Shown in pieces: positions 33,682-41,869 of a DNA stretch of 64,000 nucleotides. The translations under genes were made by a program, and so were the position numbers. This DNA is from Candidatus Schekmanbacteria bacterium (lineage in GTDB: Bacteria > Schekmanbacteria > GWA2-38-11 > J061): NCBI GenBank assembly GCA_016219965.1, contig JACRJM010000010.1:124001-188000 (forward strand), given 5' to 3'. A model generated the notes under the pieces. The model searched no databases. It worked only from the letters and a program-made list of their open reading frames with translations, and was not told where the DNA came from. Numbering within the stretch: the stretch's first letter is position 1; every line of letters begins with the position of its first letter.

Positions 33682-35073
33682 TTAAAAATTAAGTCCCAGC
33701 TCTACCCTCACACCCTGCAGGTAATCCAGCTTAGAATAAGGCACGGCAAGCTTATCATCCTCTTCATAAGAATATGAAACAAGAAAATCAAGATTGTCGG
33801 TTATATATCCCTTGAAATAGGATGTAAGTCCATAGGTCTGGTATTTTTTCAAGTTATAATCATAAACCCTGTAAAACCCTCTGACATTGAATGATACATT
33901 ATTGAGGTTCTTGCCGAACAGCTTGTTGATAGAAGAGAAGCTTTGATCCAGCTGCTGACTAAACTCTCCGCTAATCTCCTGCGATTCAGTTTGAAACCTT
34001 TTAGAACGCCTGCTGTCCTGATAGTGTCTCCACTCCACAAGTATATCAGAACCCTTTAATGGTAAATTCTTGCAGTCAAGTCCTGCTGTGTATTCCTGAG
34101 AATCAGAGTTATACTGGTTTCCCTCATTATTATTTATGAGGTTTTGTATCTTGTAAGATGCACTCACGCCAAAATAATCAAGGAATGGCTGATGGACCAT
34201 AACATAATAATCTTCGAATGGCTGAAGCCGGAGTAATCCCAGCCTCGGCACTTTGAATCCCTTTAAGCCTCGGTTTTCCGCTGAAGTGTAGTCGAATTCA
34301 TACTCATCAGAACTGCTTCCGCCAAGCCTTCTGTAATATTCGAAGAGAACCCTTGTGCCGTACTTTCTCGATGAATAGTTTGCACTTACATCAATGTCCT
34401 TGGGGTCTTCATTGATGGCAGCAAACTTGATATCCATATCAAGGTTCTTTGTTATTTCCTGATAAATAGTAAAATCAGAACTGTAGTCAAGATACTTTAC
34501 CATTCTGACTTCCAGTCTGGTATCCTTCACAGGTTTAAAACCAAGGTTGCCTCCCCATATCTCATTTTTTCTGGGCTCGTATCTAAGACTTACACGACTG
34601 CCGCCGAAGGCGCTGAAATCAACATAGGGAATATTCTTTACCGCAATCTCAGCCCCATCAAAGTGCGCTACCTCGGCACCATAAAAATACTGCCTTCCTG
34701 CTTTCACGCTTGCTATGTTGAAAATGTTTTTATATTCTGCCCATGCGCTGTAAATCTCGCTCAGTTTGTCGCTTCCGCTATAAGTGTTTTTTACATCCCG
34801 GAAATAGTCTCTCCTCATGGTATCGCCGATATCCCAGGCAATCCTCCCTGAAATAAAGGTTTCAAGATTTTCGAGACCGTAGCCATCGCTTCTGAATGTT
34901 ACATACTGGTAAAAATCGTGGTCTTCGTCATTGGTCCTTATATCTTCATAGCGGGCAGACCTGAAATCATAGATAGTCTTAAGATTCAGGCTGTAATCTT
35001 TGGAAAATACGCAAATCGGAGTAAATAAAATCCAGAAGAAACACAGAACTGCCTTGAGCAATGTTCTTTTCAT
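33682..35073 (-). CDS. Outer-membrane beta-barrel porin of a putative porin-cytochrome conduit
   Basis: 463 residues: a Sec signal (ending near VFSKD), then alternating beta-strand sequence rich in Tyr, Asp, Arg and Gly, ending in ELGLNF with the terminal Phe typical of BAM substrates. It has no MtrB/PioB-type N-terminal CXXC. Extended strands such as YLDYSSDFTIYQE and FNVRGFYRVYDYN are amphipathic. The ATG at 35073 follows GAGGATATTG; the TTG before it is rejected. Two multiheme lipoproteins follow directly, the arrangement of Geobacter ombB-omaB-omcB. The porin would sheathe the heme wire across the outer membrane. It might instead be an ordinary porin that merely sits in the operon. Confidence 0.85.
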   Translation of the reverse strand: MKRTLLKAVLCFFWILFTPICVFSKDYSLNLKTIYDFRSARYEDIRTNDEDHDFYQYVTFRSDGYGLENLETFISGRIAWDIGDTMRRDYFRDVKNTYSGSDKLSEIYSAWAEYKNIFNIASVKAGRQYFYGAEVAHFDGAEIAVKNIPYVDFSAFGGSRVSLRYEPRKNEIWGGNLGFKPVKDTRLEVRMVKYLDYSSDFTIYQEITKNLDMDIKFAAINEDPKDIDVSANYSSRKYGTRVLFEYYRRLGGSSSDEYEFDYTSAENRGLKGFKVPRLGLLRLQPFEDYYVMVHQPFLDYFGVSASYKIQNLINNNEGNQYNSDSQEYTAGLDCKNLPLKGSDILVEWRHYQDSRRSKRFQTESQEISGEFSQQLDQSFSSINKLFGKNLNNVSFNVRGFYRVYDYNLKKYQTYGLTSYFKGYITDNLDFLVSYSYEEDDKLAVPYSKLDYLQGVRVELGLNF

Positions 35074-35134
35074 CAATATCCTCTGGGTTATCAGTAAAAT
35101 TTAATTTTAAAATTGGTTAAAAAATATCACAATA

Positions 35135-36598
35135 TTATTTATTGTGTAAAGCAATTTCAATATCATTAAGAAGATAAAGCCTTGTTTCATCATCCTTGAA
35201 ATATTTTTCAATTGTTTCCAGCATCTGGTCTATCATATCCTTTGAGGCAAAATCTGACAAAGCCTTAGCGGTTGCAGATACAACTGACTTATCGCTGTCT
35301 TTCAGCATTTTTAATAGTTCCGGGGCACCATCCTTTCCTTTCACTTTCCCCCATGAGTAGACAGCACCTGCACGCACATCAGGTTCATCATCATTTAATA
35401 AAGTCTTCAGCGTCTCTTCAACCCTGGCACCTTTAAGTTCTGCAAGCGACCAGGCTACAGAACTTCTCATCTCGAAATTCTGATCTTTAGCCCTGCTTAT
35501 GAGCTCATCCTCTAAACCTTCAAATCCCATTTTTTTAAGCGACGATGCCGCCTCTGTACGTACATCAAAATCATCATCATCAAGAGATGGAACAAGCTGT
35601 TTCGCCACTGTCCTGTCTTCTAAAATACCGAGCGCTTTTACTGCTTCAAGCCTTACAAACTCATCTTCATTGTCAAGTATTTTCAATATATCAGGAACAG
35701 CCTGCATAACCTTTGATGCGCCTAAAAGCTCGCATGCCATGCTTTTTATGTCTGTATCATTATCCTTTAACGACTTCATGAGAAGATCTTTCCCGCCTTT
35801 ATCTCCTGTCTTCATCAGTGAAGCGGCAGCGTGCAGTCTCACTTCATCATCTTCATCTTTGTTATTTAAAAGCTTTCTGAGGCTGTCTGCAAGGTCTCCG
35901 ATATTGATTTCACCGATAAGATCGCAGGCTGTAACTTTTACATCAATATCTTCATCACCAAGGGCTTTTTTTATACTCTCAGCAAAACTTTTGCCTTTGG
36001 CAGTTGAGAGTTTTTTAAGAGCATACATTCTGTTCCATTCATCGTTTTTATCTAAAAGCATTTTATTAAGTTCATCTTCGCTAAGCTTCTCACCTGTTTT
36101 TTCAAGCACCTCTGCTGCTGCGTTTCTTACCTCGTAATCTTCACCGTAAGTGCTGCGCACTTTTTTCAGTATTTCCACTGCAGAGGCATCTTTCATCCTT
36201 TCAACGCTCTCTATGGCTATAAGTTTGAGGTCTATATTATTACCGGTAAGGAATTCTATTATGCTCCTTTTGGCAACTTCATCAAGGAAGGAGTCATCCT
36301 TTATACCTTTCTTTTTTAGCTCCATATATGATTCAAGTGCTTTTTTTGTTTTTCCTCTTTTGAGCATAATCTCAGCCTTGACAACAAGCGCATCGCTGTT
36401 GCGGGGATCTTTTTTCAAAAGTTCATTTATCACCTTGTCTGCTTCCTCAGTCTTACCTTCGGCGATAAGCGACTTTGCCTGCTTTATCAATCTTTCCCCT
36501 CCGATAACACATCCTCTTCCGCATGACGACAGGGACAATGCAAGGATAGCGCAAAATGCCAGAAGCTTCAGAAATGGTCTCTTTTTTCTTTCATTCAT
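35135..36598 (-). CDS. Lipoprotein with TPR and HEAT-like repeats
   Basis: 487 residues. The lipobox LSLSSC is followed by one or two TPR units (about 35-105: AKSLIAEGKTEEADKVI, AEIMLKRGKTKKALESY) and about ten HEAT/PBS-lyase-like repeats, each near 30 residues with a D-DV-R-AA pattern (DDEVRLHAAASL, DEFVRLEAVKAL, DFDVRTEAASSL, EPDVRAGAVYSW). Such solenoids bind partner proteins. The gene is 61 bases upstream of the porin gene on the same strand, so it may help assembly of the conduit. It follows a strong terminator, suggesting expression partly separate from the gene before it. No catalytic function is evident. Confidence 0.88.
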   Translation of the reverse strand: MNERKKRPFLKLLAFCAILALSLSSCGRGCVIGGERLIKQAKSLIAEGKTEEADKVINELLKKDPRNSDALVVKAEIMLKRGKTKKALESYMELKKKGIKDDSFLDEVAKRSIIEFLTGNNIDLKLIAIESVERMKDASAVEILKKVRSTYGEDYEVRNAAAEVLEKTGEKLSEDELNKMLLDKNDEWNRMYALKKLSTAKGKSFAESIKKALGDEDIDVKVTACDLIGEINIGDLADSLRKLLNNKDEDDEVRLHAAASLMKTGDKGGKDLLMKSLKDNDTDIKSMACELLGASKVMQAVPDILKILDNEDEFVRLEAVKALGILEDRTVAKQLVPSLDDDDFDVRTEAASSLKKMGFEGLEDELISRAKDQNFEMRSSVAWSLAELKGARVEETLKTLLNDDEPDVRAGAVYSWGKVKGKDGAPELLKMLKDSDKSVVSATAKALSDFASKDMIDQMLETIEKYFKDDETRLYLLNDIEIALHNK

Positions 36599-36621
36599 AG
36601 TTTTAAGTCAGCCTTTATTTT

Positions 36622-36657
36622 TTAATAAAAAAGCCGCCGGAATATTCTTCCGGCGGC
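36622..36657 (-). terminator. Strong rho-independent terminator after the TIG-BACON heme protein gene
   Basis: On the minus strand a perfect ten-pair stem (GCCGCCGGAA with TTCCGGCGGC) around a five-base loop is followed by TTTTTTATTA. It lies 40 bases past the stop of the gene at 36697-38766 and just before the HEAT lipoprotein gene. Confidence 0.93.
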
Positions 36658-36696
36658 CTTTGTTCATCTGCTTTGGACGCTTACGATCTTACTGCT

Positions 36697-38766
36697 CTAT
36701 TCTATAAGCAAGCTCTTAAGCGCGATACCCTTATGGTTTGCAGTCGAATTATCAGTTACTGCCAAACCGAAATTATAGGTATTGCCTGTTTCGAATACTA
36801 CGTCTCCTACATTTCCTGTATCGAGTTTTCTTGTAATTAATACATTCCATGTTCCGGTTATATAGGCGGATTCAACACTTAAGTCTTTATTTCCGCCTAC
36901 TGCACCTCTGTCATCGAACAGTATATTTCTGGCAATATGTCCTGTTGTAATGGTTATTACCCCATCCTTATTGTAATAGTCGCCCGATCCAACTGTGCCA
37001 CTAAATACTGCAAGTGAGCCGTCAAGCCATATATCTGATGTTGTATAAATTGAATAACCATCGTTATCGAATAACTTACTTGCAGGAATCAGATCATTGG
37101 CGCCAAGTGATATACTTGTCCATATGAACTGAGGTATTACAGTTGATGTAACAGGAAGAAGATTTGAAATCGTAAGGCTTCCTCCGTCATCAGCAGTGGC
37201 AATCGGGAAGGCAGAGTTTGCATCCCTTGCTAAGCCGAGAGGTGCTGTATTTGCCGCTTTCCATTCCCAAACATCAAGTACGCCGCCTGTACCTGCACCC
37301 ATTGTCTGCGCAGCCAATGGAGTAAGAACAACATTGTTAAAACTCCTGTCAGCATGGCAGTCTGTGCATGTTTCAGTCAATGGATCTACTGATGGATGGA
37401 CGAAAGCAAGGTCCTGTACATCATCTGAGTTATTATGACACATGGCACAATTGGCGAGCGGTGCAACAGTGTTAGTTATAACGCCACTGTCATTTTTGGT
37501 CAGATGGCATGTTGATGCGCATCCTGCCTGAGCAAATGTCAATCCGGCCCTTCCGGCACTGTCTGTTATCGGGAACATCATGTACAACTTGTCTTCGTTT
37601 GTTTGCGCAGGATCAAAATTTACCCATCCTGTACCATTATATCCAAGTACTCCAGCAGTTGCACTATTGGTAGCATCTGGCCAGGTTGCCTTTATATACA
37701 GGTTCTGTGAATCATGTGCTGCCTGAAGTGTAACAGTGATCAAATCATCAAAAAGTGCACCATGACCACCGCCTACAACGTTTCCTTTGGTGGGGAATGG
37801 AACAGGAGTTATTACACCCCATATCAGAGAGCTAAGCTCGCTGTTTGTAACTGAATCTGATACCACAGTTGCAATCAGGTCAGCTGCCAATGCACTTTGA
37901 GCTATAGTGAATACTTTATCTTCTACTGTTATAACTGAAGTACGTATGTCTCCGGTGTTAGCTGACACAGCGTAGGAAATTACTCCAGGTCCTGTTCCTG
38001 AGAGGGTTTCCAGTGATATGGTGATCCATGGAGCGCCCGGTGTAGCAGTCCAGTCGCAGGTAACATCCGTTGTAACTGTTATTACGCCCTCACCCCCTGG
38101 TGCATCGAATAAAGCCGGTAATGGATCACCACTAAGCAGGAATATACACTCACCGCTTGCAGCAGGAACCTGAACTATTGTAATGACTTGATCTTCTACA
38201 TTTATAGCAGCCTCACGAGCTTCAGTTACCACATTCTCAGCAACCGTAAAACTGATTACACCTGTGCCTGTGCCTGAATCTGTATTTAAAGTAATCCAGT
38301 CAGCTTCTGTTGTTGCAAGCCACGGGCAATTAGCTTCCGTTGAGACTGTGATTATACCGTCAGCGCCAACTGCCGGGAATTCAGGTGGGTTAGGAACAGG
38401 TATAAGTGTGAATGTACATGCTTCCGAAATTTCAAATGCATTCTTTTTTGTAGCTTTCTTACTTCCAACTTTTACAACAACACTCTTTTTACCGATTGTT
38501 GCAGTATCTTTAACAGTATATGTTCCTTTGATTGTTGTTCTTGTGATTTTTCCTGTCTTTTTGAAGGTCACTCCCGAGATTGTTACCTTTGCCTTTGACG
38601 TAAACCCGTTACCTTTGATTGTAATCGTGCCCTCACCCCCTATAGTGGCCGGGGTAGGTGAGTAGGTTACCTTGCTGATCTTAAGCGCTGCTTCTGATGC
38701 TGTTACTCCAATTGCAAAAACAAATAACATGATACAGAAAATACCGACTGCTTTTTTAAAACCCAT
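36697..38766 (-). CDS. Exported TIG-BACON-BACON protein with ethylbenzene-dehydrogenase-like heme domain
   Basis: 689 residues from an ATG at 38766 with GGAGGG upstream. Order: Sec signal (ending near ASEA); IPT/TIG fold (about 27-115, ISKVTYSPTPATIGGEG); two BACON-type domains (about 118-292, each with CPWLAT or CDWTAT, a WIT step and an ITVED or INVED strand); then a domain like the heme-b subunit of ethylbenzene dehydrogenase and related cytochromes (LYIKATWPDATN, FDDRG). Inside it are three c-heme sites: CASTCH (CX3CH), CAMCH and CTDCH, near residues 415-465. The beta modules suggest surface or matrix attachment, the heme domain an electron-transfer role. Flanked by a sigma-70 promoter and a strong terminator, it appears to be a single-gene unit. 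Confidence 0.85.
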   Translation of the reverse strand: MGFKKAVGIFCIMLFVFAIGVTASEAALKISKVTYSPTPATIGGEGTITIKGNGFTSKAKVTISGVTFKKTGKITRTTIKGTYTVKDTATIGKKSVVVKVGSKKATKKNAFEISEACTFTLIPVPNPPEFPAVGADGIITVSTEANCPWLATTEADWITLNTDSGTGTGVISFTVAENVVTEAREAAINVEDQVITIVQVPAASGECIFLLSGDPLPALFDAPGGEGVITVTTDVTCDWTATPGAPWITISLETLSGTGPGVISYAVSANTGDIRTSVITVEDKVFTIAQSALAADLIATVVSDSVTNSELSSLIWGVITPVPFPTKGNVVGGGHGALFDDLITVTLQAAHDSQNLYIKATWPDATNSATAGVLGYNGTGWVNFDPAQTNEDKLYMMFPITDSAGRAGLTFAQAGCASTCHLTKNDSGVITNTVAPLANCAMCHNNSDDVQDLAFVHPSVDPLTETCTDCHADRSFNNVVLTPLAAQTMGAGTGGVLDVWEWKAANTAPLGLARDANSAFPIATADDGGSLTISNLLPVTSTVIPQFIWTSISLGANDLIPASKLFDNDGYSIYTTSDIWLDGSLAVFSGTVGSGDYYNKDGVITITTGHIARNILFDDRGAVGGNKDLSVESAYITGTWNVLITRKLDTGNVGDVVFETGNTYNFGLAVTDNSTANHKGIALKSLLIE

Positions 38767-38823
38767 ATTATCCCTCCAGTTAATTTTTAATAAAATGATA
38801 GTGAAAATATGATACTTGGTGTC

Positions 38824-38853
38824 ATAATAGTTTGAATGCAATCCATTCGTCAA
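38824..38853 (-). promoter_or_regulatory. Sigma-70-type promoter for the TIG-BACON heme protein gene
   Basis: On the minus strand TTGACG and TATTAT are separated by 18 bases, close to the vegetative consensus. Transcription would start near 38817, giving a 50-base leader. A second, weaker pair (TTGACA and TAACAA, 17 apart) lies at 38882-38910, so tandem promoters are possible. Confidence 0.65.
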
Positions 38854-38953
38854 GTATCTTTTCATTAAAAGTATACTTTTTTTGTTACCACCTGACTTTA
38901 ACAGTGTCAAACATTTTTTTTATTTTTTAAAATATTTCAATCTAAAAACAATT

Positions 38954-41068
38954 TTATTCTTTTTCTATCCTGCAAAGAAGTCCCCTCAACTGATAAGAAC
39001 CAAAAGCATTATCATAGGGCGGCTGATTGCTGGTAAGCACATTGGCATTCGACTCCCATACACCGTAATCAGGGCCTTTTAGCTCAGGATACCACCAGCC
39101 ATGATCAATGCTGATTACCCTCGGGTGTATATCATCTGTAATGACGGCTTTCATTCTTGCTCTGCCTCTCGGGGAACTTATGATAATCCAGTCTCCTGAA
39201 TTTATATTGTATCTGTCTGCAACTTCTCTATGGATTTCAGCCTGCGGGAAAGGTCTTTTACTCCTAAGCGATGAGATCTGCCTTCCTTCGCTGTGAAAGA
39301 GCTCCATCTTACGGCTTCCGGTAATAAGTATATAAGGAAATTCTTTGGCTGTCTCCGGAGCGCTCTCCGGACTCTCAGGGGGCTCCTTATATAATGGAAG
39401 AGGGTCATAGCCCATCCTCTCAAGTGTCTTGCAATATAACTCAACCTTTCGCGACGGTGTCCTGAAACCTTTTATCTCATATTTTCTGTATTCATGAGGA
39501 GGGTAAATAAAATGCCTTTCCAATAATTGCGTGTAATTAATCCCCAAAGGTTGAAGCTGGTAATTCATTATATCCTGTAAACTCTCTTCACTTGCCGGAA
39601 GGGAGAGCCTTTTTGCAAGCTCGTTCATTATCCATTCATCCTGTCTCGCTTCTCCGAAGCTTGTTATCTTGGGTTGTGCTATAACCATATTCTCAACAAC
39701 AAGGGGGTAGCCGATGACCTGCTCTACTTCAGGCCAGAATGCTGCAGGAAGGACATAATCAGCGTGAGCTGCGGTAGGAGTCATGAAGAGGTCGGTGACA
39801 ACGAGAAGATCAAGCTTTATTAGGCTCTCATATACCTCTTTTGCATTTGCAACCGTAGTAAGGGGATTTCCTCCGAAGATAAGAAGCGCTCTTATCCTGT
39901 AAGGTTCTCCTGTCCTCATAGCTTTGAAAAGCGCAGGTATGTGCGCTGACGGCATGAAAGCGCGCCACCCTCCAAGGAGTTTAAACTCATCCGCTCCGAG
40001 CCGTTTCTTAGACATCCCCTCCGGAAGTTTATCCTTCAGGGTAGGATAGCTGTTTATTATGTTCATGCCAAAGATGTCGCCGCCTGGAATATCAATGTTG
40101 CCTGTAAGCCCTCTTAATATGGCAATAGCCCTTACGGTCTGAAGGGAGTTTATATTCTGCTCCAGCCCTAAACCCCATTCAAGTATTGCCGGCTTGTTCA
40201 GCGCATATGTCCTTGCCGCCTCTCTAATGTCATCTGCAGGGACACCTGTTATCATTTCCGCCCATTGAGGGGTGCATTCTTTTACCCGCTCTTTAAGCTC
40301 ATTAAATCCTATTGTCCATTTCTCAACAAAGCCCCTGTCATATATTTCCTCATTTATTATTACGTAGATCATGGCAAGGGCAAGGGCTGCATCAGTGCCG
40401 GGACGCACAGGGAGCCATTGCCCGCAGAGCTTTGCTGTCTCAGACCTCCTCGGGTCTATGGCAATGGTTTTGCATCCCTTGCGGAGAGCACGCCTCACAA
40501 CTATGGAAAGCTCTCCATCAGGGCCTGACACAACAGGGTTATGCCCCCAGAACATTATACATCTGGGGGGAACTTCACCGTAATAATCGCCGGTCACAAA
40601 TCCGCCGTAGGTGAGATTGCTTACCGTTATGCGCGGGATGAAACACTGGGCAAGCCCGGGCTCATACCAGTTGGGAGTGCCAAGCTGGTTTGCAAATCTT
40701 ACGGTGTGCATATAATGATGGCGTCCGGTCCCCTGCCCGAGGGCGATGGATTCCGCCCCTAGCTCTTTGCGGAACCTATCAAGCTTTGATGCTATCTCAC
40801 CTAACGCATCATCCCATGATATCTTTTCCCATTGGCAGCTTCCTCTTTCACCTTTTCGGCGCAATGGATGTGAGAGTCTTTCCGGATGGTTTGCAATCTC
40901 AGCAGTTGCAAGCCCTTTTACACACATCCACCCTTTGCTCATGGGTGATTCCGGGTTTCCCCGGACTTTTACCACTTTTCCGTCTTTCACATGGACAAGT
41001 GTGCCGCATCCGCCGTGACATATCCTGCATACGCTTTTAAAAACTCTATCTGAGCTTGATGGATTCAC
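38954..41068 (-). CDS. Cytoplasmic molybdopterin oxidoreductase, orphan
   Basis: 704-residue DMSO reductase superfamily enzyme without a Tat leader, so cytoplasmic. The Fe-S motif is CRICHGGC with a later MCVKG; the Mo or W ligand is probably Cys in GLAQCFIPR, near residue 141. WGHNPVVS, RPGTDAALALA and the C-terminal cofactor domain (ISIDHGWWYPE) are intact. No partner subunits, chaperone or Fe-S protein lie beside it. It is probably a stand-alone enzyme in the general family with formate dehydrogenase-like and acetylene-hydratase-like proteins; the acetylene hydratase Asp beside the cluster is not present here. Translation likely starts at GTG 41068, with GAGG close upstream. The divergent 269-base gap to the EF-hand gene could hold its promoter. 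Confidence 0.87.
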   Translation of the reverse strand: MNPSSSDRVFKSVCRICHGGCGTLVHVKDGKVVKVRGNPESPMSKGWMCVKGLATAEIANHPERLSHPLRRKGERGSCQWEKISWDDALGEIASKLDRFRKELGAESIALGQGTGRHHYMHTVRFANQLGTPNWYEPGLAQCFIPRITVSNLTYGGFVTGDYYGEVPPRCIMFWGHNPVVSGPDGELSIVVRRALRKGCKTIAIDPRRSETAKLCGQWLPVRPGTDAALALAMIYVIINEEIYDRGFVEKWTIGFNELKERVKECTPQWAEMITGVPADDIREAARTYALNKPAILEWGLGLEQNINSLQTVRAIAILRGLTGNIDIPGGDIFGMNIINSYPTLKDKLPEGMSKKRLGADEFKLLGGWRAFMPSAHIPALFKAMRTGEPYRIRALLIFGGNPLTTVANAKEVYESLIKLDLLVVTDLFMTPTAAHADYVLPAAFWPEVEQVIGYPLVVENMVIAQPKITSFGEARQDEWIMNELAKRLSLPASEESLQDIMNYQLQPLGINYTQLLERHFIYPPHEYRKYEIKGFRTPSRKVELYCKTLERMGYDPLPLYKEPPESPESAPETAKEFPYILITGSRKMELFHSEGRQISSLRSKRPFPQAEIHREVADRYNINSGDWIIISSPRGRARMKAVITDDIHPRVISIDHGWWYPELKGPDYGVWESNANVLTSNQPPYDNAFGSYQLRGLLCRIEKE

Positions 41069-41235
41069 TTTCCTCTTTCGCTATCTTCTGCTGTTATTAT
41101 TCTCAGCCTCTTAAACTACTGATAGGCAAACTTTACCATATATATAATGAGAAAGTCAGCTCTATTTGTAACATCACCAAATGCCTTTTTATAAAAAAGT
41201 CTTTAAATTTAATATGTTAACCAATAATGCTCAGA

Positions 41236-41251
41236 TGGCATGCTGCTTGCA
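41236..41251 (+). promoter_or_regulatory. Sigma-54 promoter of the EF-hand gene
   Basis: Plus-strand TGGCATGCTGCTTGCA has GG and GC ten bases apart and the complete TTGCA half. Transcription would begin near 41263, about 75 bases before the ATG at 41338. Two sigma-54 activators are encoded in this window. Confidence 0.78.
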
Positions 41252-41337
41252 TAGTACTCGTATGAAAGCTTTTTCAAGTTACGCATTAGTCTAATCATTA
41301 GTCTAATCAATGAGTCTAACAATTAAAGGAGAACAAA

Positions 41338-41865
41338 ATGAATGGAATTTCAAGTGTAGATTTTTCATCATCCGTCAATAAGTATTATGACGGAAAGAAT
41401 AAAAGCGAAGCAAGCAGTAATAATACTTTCTCAAGCCAGGTAGATTCCCAGATAGATTCCCAAATAGATTCAATGACTGCAACCCTGATAAAAGACAAAG
41501 ATTCTGACGGGGACAAAGTCCTTTCCTCTGAAGAGCTTAACATGGATAGCGATACTTTCTCGCAGGTTGACACAAATAAGGATGGTAAGGCCGACAGAGC
41601 TGAACTCAATGCATTCTTTCCTGTAAACCAGATAGACTTTATGTCTTCAAGAGTAATATCGGACAAAGATTCTGACGGAGACAAAGCCCTCAGTGCTCTT
41701 GAGCTTAACGCGGACAGTGAAACTTTCGGCAAAATCGATACAAACGGGGACGGCAAGGCTGACAGAGCTGAACTGAACGCATACTGGCAGACAATGAACA
41801 ACGCGAATCAGACAGCAAGTGATATTAATCCGTCAACTGAAGCGACAGTTAATATAAAAGTGTAA
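41338..41865 (+). CDS. EF-hand calcium-binding protein
   Basis: 175 residues, the only convincing plus-strand gene. AAAGGAG precedes the ATG. Two paired EF-hand units are visible: DSDGDKVLSSEE with DTNKDGKADRAE, and DSDGDKALSALE with DTNGDGKADRAE; the second pair is a near copy of the first, so an internal duplication is likely. The N-terminal 50 residues are low-complexity, rich in Ser, Asn and Gln, with DSQIDSQIDS. No Sec or Tat signal and no membrane helix is seen. The function is not known; it could be a calcium buffer, a signal protein or be secreted by a leaderless route. Its sigma-54 promoter suggests coregulation with the respiratory or surface genes around it. Confidence 0.88.
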   Translation: MNGISSVDFSSSVNKYYDGKNKSEASSNNTFSSQVDSQIDSQIDSMTATLIKDKDSDGDKVLSSEELNMDSDTFSQVDTNKDGKADRAELNAFFPVNQIDFMSSRVISDKDSDGDKALSALELNADSETFGKIDTNGDGKADRAELNAYWQTMNNANQTASDINPSTEATVNIKV

Positions 41866-41869
41866 CCGG

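Noticed and set aside
35499-36137. 212-codon plus-strand open frame
   Set aside because: Antisense to the HEAT-repeat gene, Ser-rich shadow composition, no ribosome site; the minus-strand repeats clearly explain the sequence.
38954-41068. Acetylene hydratase
   Set aside because: The Asp beside the Fe-S cysteines that is needed for hydratase activity is not at the equivalent place (CRICHGGC).
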